Shown: positions 52,194-63,905, numbered from the stretch's first letter. The stretch is DNA of 64,000 nucleotides from Gibbula magus (GCA_936450465.1 OW388304.1:39213593-39277592); one strand, 5' to 3'. Notes: generated from the sequence alone by a model not told the origin. Translations and numbers: made by a program.

Positions 52194-52264
52194 GGCCTGG
52201 TAGCCGAATAGGTTAAGGCTCTGCGTAACAGTCGAAGGGTTACATGTTCGATTCCCGGGTCAGA
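52194..52264 (+). repeat. tRNA-like sequence / SINE head
   Basis: A box TAGCCGAATAGG (52201-52212) and B box GTTCGATTCC (52246-52255) are both good matches with normal tRNA spacing. The 5' and 3' ends do not form a convincing acceptor stem (GGCCTGG against GGGTCAG), so this is more likely a SINE head than a tRNA gene. Confidence 0.5.
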
Positions 52265-53210
52265 CATTACAAAAATAATCAGATATTTTAAGATTCTAAT
52301 CAGATATACTAAGACAAAATACATCAATCTTGATCAAATTACATTGTGAGCCATTACGAAAATGTCAAAACCTGACACCCCTCCTGACTGGATTAGTCAA
52401 TGACCAGTAGATTCTTAAAAATAATCCACTGTAAACACAATAGAGTGACGTCATCACCATGGATTAATACTCTTGAAAACCCATGCTAATACATTTTGTC
52501 TGAATTCATGACTTGAATGAGAAAAACGTTTAGTAATGCTTGAATATCAATAGCAAATCAATAGTCCATTGTTAGAGCCGTGAAAGGTTTGTAATATCGA
52601 CTGTGTGGTTCACTATGGTAAATGTGTTGTTCCACAACGCCATTCCATGACAGGAATCCTTCATAGGTAATAAGTAGAATTGGTTATTTTCCATACCTGG
52701 ATTTTGGATCAGAAGTTATCCGTTTACAGTTGCATTATATTGTATGCTATGCAAGTACAGCGATATACTACATATTCTTCAACACATGCATCCCAAAATG
52801 TTTGTTCACCTACATTTGTAAAGGATTAAAGTAACGGTATGAAGCCTTACTTTTACAGTGTGCTGCAGACAAAGTTAGTAAAAAGTATTTCCCTAAATAT
52901 TCATGACTAACACTGAACGATTTGTTCAACCCTGATCAAAGTGAGTTGTGTTACGGAAATATGAATCAAATTGATGATAAAGCAATGTGCTACTACAATG
53001 TGTGTCCCATGACTTTATACAAATAGGAGGGAGTTTTTCTTTTACCGGAGTAATAAGAACTGGGTTACACTACGTGGCAATATACTCAATCAGTAGTTAT
53101 ATGCACAGCCCAGTGATACGAAACTATGGTTCAAGTTTCGTATCCAATCAGATACGCAACTAAAATAATCAATCCTGATTTCTCGTATAAAACAGATATT
53201 ATATATATGA

Positions 53211-53310
53211 GGCACTGGTGGTTCTACGGTCACCAGCTAAACTAATCTCCAATGCCTAAGTTTGAAGAACGTCAGACTCCGGAGGGTCCAGGTTCGATTC
53301 CTTGTATTGT
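53211..53310 (+). repeat. tRNA-like SINE relic, copy 4
   Basis: GGTGGTTCTACGG resembles an A box, and GGTTCGATTCC at 53291-53301 is a perfect B box. Equivalents lie in copies 1 and 3, so the insertion pre-dates the array. Confidence 0.4.
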
Positions 53311-53540
53311 ACATCATGTAGCATGGAAGGGTAAACTTATAGTGGAACTTCGGCAGTTGAAAGAGCATCGCAAACTGTGTGGATATATCACCTTTGTGGC
53401 ATGTGATTAAAGTGTGTACATAGAACCTTAAATGAAAGACCCATGTACCAAATGTTCCAGTTCTGTGAATACAATTCTCAAAATAAGAAATCCAATGTCA
53501 GTATTTATTAATTATTTGTTTTAACAAAAAGAGACAGAAG

Positions 53541-53583
53541 AGAAAGAGAAAAGAAAGAGCTTGAAAGAGAAAAGAAAGAGCTT
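53541..53583 (+). repeat. Two-unit tandem duplication
   Basis: GAAAGAGAAAAGAAAGAGCTT occurs twice in a row in copy 4 but once, in shorter form, in the other copies. A simple replication-slippage event. Confidence 0.8.
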
Positions 53584-56500
53584 GTGTATCGGAAGAAATA
53601 AATTGGATTTTGAAAAACATTAATTTTATGGTTACCAAATTAAGTTCTGTAATTAAAGTATTAAACAAATGTTCAAATTTAAAGCTTCAGTTTTAGATCC
53701 ACTAAATCTAGTTACTGTTCTTATCAACTTGAAGCACGGTTTTACCATGACAGTTACAAATGTCTTTGATTACGAAAGGCGACTGCATTTTACTTTTCTT
53801 TGGAAAGTTTCCTTTAAACCAATGCGAATTATTTTGTGAATAGAAAAAAAAACAAATTCAAATATTTATATAATCTTTTCAATTCATCATTTCAAATCGT
53901 ATATATGTAGTAATTTTGATGACTCCTGAAAATGTTGCTTCAATGCTTAATATCTCGATTCAAAATGAATTTTGTGTTAATGGACAGGAATTTGATATTT
54001 GATATCAATGAAACAACTTATTACATCATTTTAATTACGACTTGTAGCAATATGTCCACCATAACTATTTTCAAAAGGGCAAGATAATGGTAAGTTAATA
54101 TATTATACTATGAAGATTACCTCTTAAAAGCAATAAATGGTTTAAGCGTATCACTTACGTTAAGTACATTTTCGACAATTAAATTGAATTGAAGATAAGA
54201 CTTTAGTGATATCATATGAGCTAAATGTACCACCAATAATAAAACCATGGACATGATATCTAATTAATATACAACTTAGGTTAGGTTATTGAGGAAAATA
54301 CATATTTCATTATTAGTAAACAACATAATATACATTCACTTATTTGTATAGTTTAATCATGAAGAAATTCTCTCGCATGTAATCTTGTCAGTATTAGGCC
54401 CTAAATTTAATTTTCTGATTCTGGAAATTACGAGGCACAGTCGTGACACGTATGTGAGGAAATGGTGTCTTCAGTATAGTGTTTAGGTTACCTAAGATAA
54501 GGTTCCCCTACAAACAAAATCTGTTGTTAAAGGATCTTAAAACTAATGTAAAACAAATGTTAGCTTTGTGCTTTGTGCTGTTTCTTCATAATTTCGTCAA
54601 GATTTAGTCCACATGCTTTCAGATCTTGTATTCAAAAATCGTATTTACTTAAGCATCCACTCCTAATGTATATGCTTCACTACATTAGAAGTATAACTAC
54701 TTGTAGGTATTTACAGGCTTTGGTTGTTCCTTTGTATATCCATCAAGATACATTCTTAATAATTTGTGATTTAAAGTAACTTAAATGAGAGATCAGTCGA
54801 CCATTGCGTTTAAATAATCATATTTAGGGAATATGAAACATTCAGTGTCGGAATATCAATGGTAACGTATACTTTGGATCCAATATTATATCCTTTCATT
54901 TAAGTTTTTTGAGTACATAATAGTGAATCTATAGTTTATCTCATTATAGTGTTATGCGGACTACTATTTTCTGAACACTTTATTTCGTTGACCAATGCAT
55001 TAGTATAAAAATGTGATGTCTATGGAAAGATTAAGGATTGGGCTGAACGTGAAAACATGGTGTTGTCAATGAACAGATAGTGGCCATACCTCGCAGTGAT
55101 CTCTTCTTATTTCTTGACATTCGAAAAGAAATAACATTCTATCTCACAGCTATAATACCAACAGTTGAATCATTTCTCATTGCTGAATTTGACTTGGACT
55201 TTTGAATGAATGAAACAAACGTAAAAATTAAAACAATTTTAATATTACCTCAATACTGAATCATGACATTAAAGAAATAATGTTTTGAATAATTTGACAC
55301 GTCATTTTAAAACTAACAATATGAAAATGTATCAAATATATACTCACTCTAATCATATTCACACGAACAACGTTATCAAATAATCCTTGCTGTAACATTG
55401 AAAATTTCCACCTCCCAAGCTGACAGGTTCTTCTGCATTAACCCAATAGTACACAATGGGGAGTCAAGTCTTGTTTTGCTCCCAGTTTTCACAAATGACA
55501 TTGAAAAAATTATGTTGAAATATTCATACAGATAATCCAAATTTGGAATACCATAATACATTACATGAAAGGCCTGACATGCAATCACATGACATGCATC
55601 TATAAATGGAGTGAGCTGTACAACTATCAAGTTCAGAGTTTGGAGATTTCAATCTCTATATCTCTGTTCTAACCACAACTTGTAACAATACATATAGGTG
55701 GTCAAAATAAGTTTTTGTTATTAATGTCTCTTTGCTTGTAAATATGTAACTTATGGGTAAATCAATGCAAGGTTACATTGTAGATGCAACGGTTGACAAA
55801 GGGACTTTCTTCAATTAGGAACGTATCCATTGTGAATCACTTCATTACATCGTTATTATAATTAGTTATAAGTTTGCCTGTCATGCGCAGCGTGTTACCA
55901 GTTGTAGTTGGAATAAATGTTGTTGTCTTTTGAAGTTGGTGATGCGATCGTTTAGAATTACTTGAAAGGAAACTTCAATGAATCTATTGTCCTGAAGGTA
56001 CTGAACTAGGGGAAGATGTATCAAGAGTTGCTTGTCCTTTCCACAAGGATGCTTGAAGGTCAAAATCTCATCAATCTTGAACTGAATACCAATTAAACCT
56101 ATTTTGCATTGTTAGAGTACTAGTTGTCAAACTGTCAAGTAGACTCTCAATGTTGTGGTCGTCTCTGTTTAATATTGTTGGAAGTTGGATATACAAATGT
56201 GTATGCATTTTTGAACTTTGCATTGATCTCAATAAATAAACATCTTAACAACGTAACTTTGCAAATGCCATGAAACACATGGTTATATGATGTTTTAAGC
56301 AAGTTGAATTACACCTTCTCATATAATATATTCATGTTCTTTTTATTAAAAATCGAAGTCAATCATCTTTTCCATTTCTGTTTTATCAAGAGGGTGAAAC
56401 CTTCAATTCAATTTGATATCTTTTATTAATCACATGTTTTCCATCAAAATTCAATCGCAACAAGTTCTTCGATCCAAAGATATTATTTCATATAATAATT

Positions 56501-59359
56501 TGGACAAAAAAATAGTAAAACTGACAAAAGCACCTTGGAATTATGTGAAACGTGTATTTAAATTTACCTTTCATTTTATTGCATTTTGTCAAATTAAAAA
56601 TTGTCATTTTGAACTCAAGGATGTTGGATAGTGTCATAGATTCCCATTTTCAATTAAAATAATATTCGACAAATATTCTTTTTGATTTATAGCAATTAAG
56701 CCATAACATAGTTTAACTATCCAGAGTTTCTACCGACTTAGCAATATAACGTATTTATAACATGTTGTAAACTGTGTCCAATACATACTAAAGACGCCTT
56801 TATAATAATTTCAGAAAGAAAAAGTACGTTTTTATTCACACATTGAAATGACTTTCACAAATGCATAAATGGAACTGAAATTGCTTTGACAATGTGAGCT
56901 TCAAGAAAACAGAATTCATGTTTTAAATTGTTAAATCTCAATGTTTCTGGAGCCATGGACACTTTAATTGAATTCAGGTTTTGTCTGAATAACTGTCATG
57001 GAATTTTGTGTTTTAAATAAGGTTTAAGACCAGCCCATATCCACACCACTGTGTAACATCTTGACCATACGTGTGGAACTGTTACATGCGAACATAATGG
57101 TCAGAGAAAGAACTGTCAACCAACATATGAAGTATTCAAATGTGAATTTGAGTGTCAGGTATGTAATATTGTAGATATTATCTACAAAGTCAGCTTTCGT
57201 TTCTTTGCAGCATCATTTGGACTTAATATGATTGTTTGTATATCATACATACACATATAACATGTTCAAATGTTTCACAAGCTCTGTTTTAGCTTCTAAG
57301 CAGTATACTTAAGACTATCACTTTAAAAGACTTGTGTGCGCCTATTATGCATAATCATCTTCAAATATAAAATTTAGTGACGATAGGCAATTTACAAAAT
57401 ATGCAAATATAGATCGATTTGTGTAATACGGTTTGATCGAATAAGTTGATGTTCATCTTAGATTATTTAACTTTTCATATTGAAAAGATCAACATGTGAA
57501 GCTGACTATTCTGATTTGTATTTAAAATCCATTTTAGTTAGAATATGATCATGTTAAATCCCATGCGTGTTTTGGGTTAAAGTCTGTGTTTAAGTTCGTG
57601 AAGTCAGTTTCCAATTTAGATTAACCAAATAAAAATTCAACAGATGCATGAAAGACCACCCATTTATTTCGCTTTCAACTTTCCCACAAACTTTGATAAC
57701 ATATATTCCACGACAAAATCATAACTTACTCTTGGCAGTTATATATATAATTTTAAAACAATAATGTTTCCCTCACTTACTATCAAAAGGTTTTATTTCT
57801 AAGTCTGTAGATATTGTAGTCAATTCGATAAGGAGATTTATGAGATTGCTTCATGCTATGTTTAGATGCAAACATGTAATTTGACAAAATATAGTATATG
57901 TATTACTTGAAAGTTGGCCCTTCTGATAAGACAAACTTAATGCAATTTTTATGTTGTTTTTCATAAAATCTACTACACTTTAGCATATGAGTGTCAGGAA
58001 CATGAAGCTATCATTTGACAAGGGGTAATTCAGCTTGCTGAAATCACCACAGAGTCGTGTATTGGGTGTCATCTGTAAAGTGCTGTTGTTTTAAATTGTT
58101 TATTCATGTAAATTAATGCAAATTTGTATTTCAATGTCCACATAAACAAACAGAAACGTCAATTCTCTTATTTATGTGTGATTGTTTGTGCCGTGTTCAT
58201 TGGAAATAATTGTACTTCTCATGTTTCTTTTTTTATGTTACTTTGCTGGCATAATCGCAAACAAATTTGAGCAATTATGTGTACAATAGAGCGACTGAAC
58301 CTCGATAAAATTACAATTTATTTCAGACAGTAATGCCAAAAGTCGATTGCAAATTGCGAAATATTAGAACAAGCATTCCCATGACAATAAACGTACTGAC
58401 AAAGAAACCCCTCAAGCCATGTAACTCTACACTGGATTATGCATAAATTGTTCGTATCATTTGATCGTGAACTTATTATCATTACGACAAAAAAATCGGA
58501 AATAATGTTAAAACGATCAATATCAATCAATTGATTTTGGTGAAAAGTTGATTATATTTCTGGAATAATTTTACCAAAAAAAATCATTCGTACATACACC
58601 AGACGCTGGTTGGCTAACCATAATAAGCAAAGTAAGAAAATCCATTAACAATTGTTTTAATTAAAAATACATTGCACGTTTAGCCAATATACCAGTATGG
58701 TGTTTCGTTATTATCACAATGTTGAACTAATGATGAACTGTTTGATGCTCGTTAGTGTGTGTGTTCGATGTGTACAAATAAGTATTTAATTGGTTGATGA
58801 TTTGCGTTGGCAAGACAGTTAATTTTCTCTAATCTTTAAACAGTGTTTATGACACATACATAAACTAATCAGACGTGTAACAATGCATGCGCACTGCATA
58901 CATATTGCATATAAACATAATACAAATAAACATACATACATATTACAGTACACATCTTCACGATATGGAATTCACAACTAGGTTTACAGGGATATAGTAA
59001 CTACACTTTAATGTACTCATCAGACAAGTCTGAACATATTCATGTGACTACTATCCGGTCATATGAACCGTACCTGTGTACAATAATATATTGAGCTCAT
59101 TACATCAGTTTATTAGTAAAAGCAATCGATTTCTTTAAAAAATATATCGTAGTTAATATGATTACATTTTGACCTTCATTATTAGGCATACCTAACAACA
59201 TAACAATATTCATTTTGATATTGTGCAGATGTTATTTTTCATTTCTGTCCCATTTTGTAACCAGTTTTTGTTTTATATATATGTACCGGAGTGGCAATGA
59301 AATAAGCCCCTTTTGGCTTGTTCTCCAATCCTATTTTCATGTTTATAAAATAAAATACA

Positions 59360-60960
59360 TAAGGGTATAGTCTACCCAGAAACAAAAGTTTCAAGATTTT
59401 TCTGATTTTTCGTTTATAAGTACTTTTCAATGTGCTGAATTCAAATTTGAAATAATATTTGGGGGTCACGGAACTAATTAAAGAGTTATAAGCAATTAAA
59501 AATATGGCCCCAGTGAAAAAATCGGGAAAATACATATAACACTTGTTTTAATCATATTTTTATTATTTGGCACCGGATTTCAACTATTGTTGTTTTTGTC
59601 TAATATATTAATGATAGCCTTTGTATTTATTGCAAAAATATGTTTAAAAAACATAAAATTAATTATATTTTGGGGGATTCAATTTCAATTGTCGATTTTT
59701 ATGTCACTTTTTTTTCATATTATGCTGAATAAAACAACTTATAAATTCAACGATTTTATAAAAATCACGGAAATGAAACTTTTCATTATATGAATCATAA
59801 TTAAATAAAAATATGTTGGGGTCACCGAATGAATTAATCCGCCATAACGTTTTGAAAATTGATCACGGCAAATTATTTGACCTGATTTTCCTCTATCATC
59901 CATGTCGCGGGCCTTACCGGGAAATCCGAGGCGGCCCTTTGTATCTGCAGTGATGTGATCCTCGCATTGCTTAAAGTATGCATAAATGTATAACACTATT
60001 CTATTTTAAATAACATGAATGATCGTAAAAGAAACGCTTAAGTTATAAATATGCCTCAAAACATTGTATTCCAAAACCGTGTGTCGGAATTTCTGTTATT
60101 CAGATTTCGGACCACGGCACAGCTGTTTCTAGCATGACGGCAAGCAGCATGTACATTTCGATGTGAGTAAAAGCCCCCTTTGAAATAAATATATAAACTT
60201 TCTAGAGGAAGTTAATTATAACTAGGTGAACGTTATATAATTATCAAAAATATAACTTTGTGTAAACCCATGTTAGGTACAATATACTTGATTTCCGTAC
60301 GATTAGACCGGCCTAACTTACGACATGCACTTCCGTGTTGAGTACCGTTCGTGAAATCTTGAAGGGACCACCACACAAACATTTTTTCCCATGCAAAGAT
60401 TTAATCTCCAGTTATGGAATGTAGTCAGAAAGATGTCTTAACTACTATCGGCAAATTATTGTAGAAAAATTACAATCCACACGACTGAGAGCGTGTCGTG
60501 CCAGTGGTGGATTTTAAACTTGTTTACCGTTTACAATAGAGTTGCAAACAGTTGATTGTCACAACAAACTTTTCAAATTCAACGATTTTATGAAAATTTG
60601 GAATATCAATGCATGCATCCTTTCATTCTGATATATCAAAAAATATATTGGGGTCACCGAATTAATTCATCCGCACATTTTTTTGAAAAAAGACATGTAG
60701 CGTGAAAATTGTGCCGATATTGGCCCACGTCGGCCGGTATGTTGACATGTTGTGCGTCCGTTTCGAGTAACTCTGTACCCTCGAAGACGTGTAAAAATAT
60801 TTTTTCCAGTTAATAATAGTTTAATAATGATGATACAAATTATAAATTTCACCTGAACTAAGCATCTATAAGTACAGTAGGCCTCATATATAATGACAAC
60901 ATGATATGGTGCGGAGGCTATTTTCACGCATGACTTCACTCACCTTGGATCACTTCCGGA
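59360..60960. other. Right flank with dispersed short direct repeats
   Basis: Unrelated to the array. Begins AAGGGTATAGTCTACCC, which looks like a transposon end, but no partner was found. The motif TTGGGGTCACCGAAT followed by AATTMATCCGC occurs at about 59817 and 60649, and a diverged form (TTGGGGGTCACGGAAC) at about 59461. At two of these sites a further shared motif, AAATTCAACGATTTTAT, lies about 70-80 bases upstream. No gene was recognised. Confidence 0.5.
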
Positions 60961-62162
60961 TAGTTTTGGATACGTTGTTGAGCAAAAATAAAGCCTTTCA
61001 TCGAAATTGTAAGTTGCAGCGATAGCTTAGATATGTCCCCCAAATTGCCTGTATCGTTTATCTTTTATATATCGGAATATCAAATAATTTAGTGAGACTT
61101 ACGTTCATTGTCGTCGTGTAAAGCTTTACAATTACAGTACTGTCAGTAGATCTAATGTTTTGAACACCGAGATATGATATTGAGACACCAGTTTTAAATA
61201 TGTGACCTAATTTGTCTTCAAACCTCTTTAGTGATAATATGATATTCAGTAGTGGAACTAGTGTTGAAGTTCATCAAAAGCAAAATAAACTCATAGCATT
61301 TCAAGTGACAGGTTTTATTTCAAAATCAATAGAGACAAAAGAAACAAACTATATGTCATGATTCAAACAAACACTCTGATAAATTTAGCATTGCTACCAC
61401 ATGATCTACTTGTAAAATGATATAATACTACCAAAGACATTTTGAAATTTCATGATCAGCCAATGATACACTCATATGTTTTCAGTCAGAAATACTTATA
61501 CATATTTAGTTATGAATTATTTAGTTTTTCATTGTATGAAATACTTTATTACTCAACCGTGGTGAGATCACTCATTAGATAACAATAAGTTAGTTACACA
61601 CTTGTGTGATACCACCGATTGCTGCTGTAATGTCATAATGGGAGCGTGACATCATAATCGATTTTGGTTGACGTCACAATGTTAGCCGCGCGACTGCAAT
61701 AGCTTTCGCTCGTTAAAATACCAAACCATTCACTCCTTTAATAAACATGTTATCAAACGAGACATCGTTTTGTATTCTATATGTTCCTAATTTATGTAAA
61801 CAATATATCCTGAAATCACATTCACAGATAGGTCGATAAACCATTCCAGATAAACAATTGTTATAAAATCAGAGTCTCAAGCAAATCTTTCAAATCAGTT
61901 ATATCAGTTCCAAAGGTAATAGGCCCACTAAATTTCTTGTCAAGCATAATTTCATATTTTTATTTTTTTAAGTGCAAGCAAAATCCATACTTGTCTTCTA
62001 AAACCCCTCAATTGAAAAATATGTGTTGTGAAAATAACTATTATAATACAAATTCTTTACTCATTAATATGGTTAAAAATAACCGAGTTCACAGTTTCAA
62101 TATGACACACATTTTTAGGTAATAATCTCTACATATCACCCCTTGCAATAGTCTGAAATCTC
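60961..62162. other. No recognisable feature
   Basis: A+T-rich sequence with a CpG-containing patch near 61680-61710. TGGTTAAAAATAACCGAGTT at 62070-62089 resembles a motif in the tails of copies 1 and 3 (near 20082 and 48129), a scrap of a shared dispersed repeat. Confidence 0.45.
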
Positions 62163-62168
62163 TTTATT
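62163..62168 (-). promoter_or_regulatory. Candidate polyadenylation signal
   Basis: AATAAA on the minus strand, about 55 bases past the stop codon of the exonuclease gene, a normal distance for a 3' end signal. Confidence 0.45.
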
Positions 62169-62220
62169 GTCACTTATGTTATATTTCTTGTGTTTAGTGA
62201 AGTTGAAAAACATACAACAT

Positions 62221-63009
62221 TTAAGTTCGGCTGGAGATGAAATCAAATATTTTTGTAACAATCGACTTTGATTTTGTTATTCTAGGTTTCCCATCACAAT
62301 TTCCCCCAAAAAGTGCCTCCAAGCCTTCATACCCACCTCTTTCGACAGCAAGTTTTACATGATTTAAACACAATCCACTGCCAGCAATCTTTTCTAGCAT
62401 TGTAATGCTTACCACTCCCTTTAAACATTGTAGAGTTACAAAGTTAGTCTTCCTTCTACAAAGAAATGTTATTGTGTTGTACACATACACAAGAGAAAAT
62501 CTGTATTTTTTGACAAACTGCTGTACTGAAAGAATGGAGTGAAACAATTCCTGCAAAGCAAAAACATCAGCTACATCATCATGTGCATTATAGGTCTTAC
62601 CTACAACATCATTATAAAGATCCTGCTGTTTGTATGAGCTTTTGCCAGGAATTGCTTCTTTAGTCAGTGGCAGTGTGTCAACAAATCCCAAAACACAGGT
62701 ACTAAATTTATCATACATATTACAGTTAGTAATACACGTTACCAGCACACGTGAATCAAACACTTTTGAATTATGAGCAATTAATACACATGGCCCGCCA
62801 TCAGAACAAAAAATCATGAAAGACTGCAAAGCAACTTTGATGGACACTGCCTGAACACATATTTTGTCCTTGTACAATATCTGGCCATTACAGGACAAAC
62901 CAGTGACTTGTTCAGCCTGCTTTGTTATGGTTTTTTTTAGGGAAGACATAACACCTGAAGTTGTTTTTCCCATCAGTTGCTGCAATCTGGGTGATGTTAG
63001 CATCATTTC
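62221..63009 (-). CDS. PML-like DEDDh exonuclease, last exon (frameshifted)
   Basis: Terminal exon of a 3'-5' exonuclease of the DEDDh (DnaQ-like) class. The acceptor is TTCTTTTACAG at 63010. First come about 24 codons (NDANITQIAATDGKNN...) that continue the Exo I strand. An A8 run (62931-62938, T on the plus strand) then shifts the frame; with seven A the frame stays open to the TAA at 62221. Downstream: QAEQVTGL, Exo II AHNSKVFDSRVL (Asp codon 62755-62757), and Exo III NAHDDVADVFALQ (His codon 62581-62583, Asp codon 62566-62568). GFVDTLPLTKEAIPG and the ITKSKSIVTKIFDFIS end fit the family related to the C-terminal domain of PML isoform I, which has lost catalytic residues; here they are kept. 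Function in nucleic-acid degradation or retroelement defence is inferred from family. Confidence 0.75.
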   Translation of the reverse strand, partial: EMMLTSPRLQQLMGKTTSGVMSSLKKTITKQAEQVTGLSCNGQILYKDKICVQAVSIKVALQSFMIFCSDGGPCVLIAHNSKVFDSRVLVTCITNCNMYDKFSTCVLGFVDTLPLTKEAIPGKSSYKQQDLYNDVVGKTYNAHDDVADVFALQELFHSILSVQQFVKKYRFSLVYVYNTITFLCRRKTNFVTLQCLKGVVSITMLEKIAGSGLCLNHVKLAVERGGYEGLEALFGGNCDGKPRITKSKSIVTKIFDFISSRT

Positions 63010-63417
63010 CTGTAAAAGAAGGTGTTCATTTGAGAAATAATACAATCCTTTTTCAAATTCAAGCACAAAATGTCAAGAAAACTAACTTTGTACAATTATA
63101 AATTAATAATTGTAAAATTGTTGATTTCACAGAATATGAAACATTCTGATTTATTACCACTGTCCACATTTGTTATGACAAAGGTAAGATAAAGAATAAA
63201 CACATATATGGATTTACAACTACTTTATTGCAAAGATATGCGACATTTCGGTGTATATACTAAAGTATCTACACCAAAATGTTGCATATCTTTGCAATGA
63301 AAAAGTTGTAAATCCACATATTTGTTAATTCTTCATATAATCACCAGCTTCTAAATACCTCTTAAAGAAGTCAAGTTAAGATAATTTCACAATTTTATAA
63401 AATTCATAAATTCTTAC
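63010..63417 (-). other. Intron 2 of the exonuclease gene
   Basis: A 408-bp intron from GTAAGA (63417 downward) to ACAG (63010), in phase 1. Most of its middle is the inverted repeat at 63203-63323. Confidence 0.6.
63203..63323. repeat. Intronic inverted repeat related to the 20440 motif
   Basis: Two arms of about 60 bp, GGATTTACAACTACTTTATTG...GCGACATTTCGGTG and their complement, meet near 63262. Each arm resembles the ACAACTTCTTTATTG...GACGTTTTGG motif in array copies 1 and 3. A transcript would form a long hairpin inside the intron. Confidence 0.75.
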
Positions 63418-63564
63418 CAAAACCAGTTGTTTCTAAGTCGAAGAAGATATTGCGAGTGTTGTCAATATCCTCCACTTCTGTTGGCACAGGTTGGGATGTA
63501 TTTGAAGGGATATTTTCTGTGTCTGATGGCTGTGAAATGATTAATTTATCGGCTAGCTGAGTAT
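63418..63564 (-). CDS. PML-like DEDDh exonuclease, Exo I exon
   Basis: This 147-nt exon ends in NIFFDLETTGFG, the Exo I motif of DEDDh nucleases; the two acidic codons are at 63437-63439 (Asp) and 63431-63433 (Glu). The donor TTTTG|GTAAGA at 63418/63417 leaves phase 1, which joins exactly to the last exon. The 5' boundary is less sure. An acceptor TTGTTGCTCTCAAAG at 63565 keeps the phase with the upstream exon candidate. A CACAG at about 63531 would not, and an ATG further up (63595) is a weaker alternative. The part before the motif is polar (SDTENIPSNTSQPVPTEVED), probably a disordered linker. Confidence 0.7.
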
Positions 63565-63625
63565 CTTTGAGAGCAACAATAACCACATGATACATAATTA
63601 CTTATCAGAAAATTGACACATTATG

Positions 63626-63697
63626 TAGGTCTCGTTGGCTGAATGGATAAGCTGTCGATAGATGCCTGATTCTGAGAATGTGGGTTTGAATTGTGCA
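63626..63697 (+). repeat. Degenerate tRNA-like SINE relic in intron
   Basis: GTTGGCTGAATGGATAAGC resembles an A box, and GGGTTTGAATTG is a B box with changes at key positions. Probably a decayed SINE in the intron between the two upstream exons. Confidence 0.35.
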
Positions 63698-63905
63698 AAA
63701 GAATGGTCTCAAATGTAAACGTAGACATATTTGTAATATTGCAGATAGTGTGATCCCCTGAAAATATGTTTCATTTGTAAAGAACTCTACACAAAGTGTG
63801 GCTTTTTAAGCTTTGGTTTTGATCCAGTGATTAAAACAATGATATATAAGGTGGGGCAGATGAACAGGGGGACAGAGTGACCTCTATAATACTTAAATGT
63901 CTTAC

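Larger units (their letters stand above)
51757..52468. mobile_element. Copy 4 composite insertion: hairpin plus inverted-repeat element
   Basis: About 710 bp interrupts ACACATTATTACTC, which is intact in copies 1 and 2. It comprises a 102-bp hairpin followed by an element with inverted ends around TGACGTCA (TTAATCCATG...TGACGTCAC at 51870-51890 and its counterpart at 52445-52467). A tRNA-like sequence lies at 52194-52264. It may be one transposon or one inserted beside another. No transposase frame was seen. Confidence 0.6.
2471..59359. repeat. Tandem array of four very large non-coding units
   Basis: Four head-to-tail copies of one unit occupy about 57 kb. Landmarks recur in the same order and orientation. 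GAAGTTATCCGTTTACAG is at 6330, 23433, 35587 and 52712. TGTTCCAGTTCTGTG is near 7059, 24150, 36300 and 53454. The block around AATGACTTTCACAAATGC is at 12370, 28759, 40287 and 56846. CACGATATGGAATTCACAAC is at 14820, 31174, 42650 and 58960. Some 60-base stretches are identical in three copies. Spacing between copies is uneven (about 17.1, 12.2 and 17.1 kb at the first landmark) because of copy-specific insertions and a deletion between copies 2 and 3. No open frame of gene length persists through the copies, so I regard the unit as non-coding. Confidence 0.92.
49367..59359. repeat. Array copy 4 (truncated at right end)
   Basis: It starts at GACTGTTTTAGAG and stays homologous to the unit until ...AAAATAAAATACAT at about 59359. 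There copy 1 continues TTAAGCCACATTCG but this copy enters unrelated sequence (AAGGGTATAGTCTACCC). The LINE reverse-transcriptase relic of the other copies is deleted here (58960-59075 region). Two private insertions lie at about 50831-51225 and 51757-52468. In the head it follows copy 1 rather than copies 2 and 3, for example at 54130-54480. No gene was found. Confidence 0.87.

Noticed and set aside
52194..52264. A functional tRNA gene
   Set aside because: A and B boxes are good but the acceptor stem does not pair and no terminator T-run follows; a SINE head is more likely.
2471..59359. CRISPR array or bacterial operon
   Set aside because: Repeats are kilobases long, not short direct repeats with spacers; there are no ribosome-binding sites or gene-dense strands, and SINEs and introns indicate an animal genome.
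59739..59996. 85-codon minus-strand frame
   Set aside because: Overlaps the dispersed direct repeat and shows no recognisable domain; sister repeat copies contain stops.
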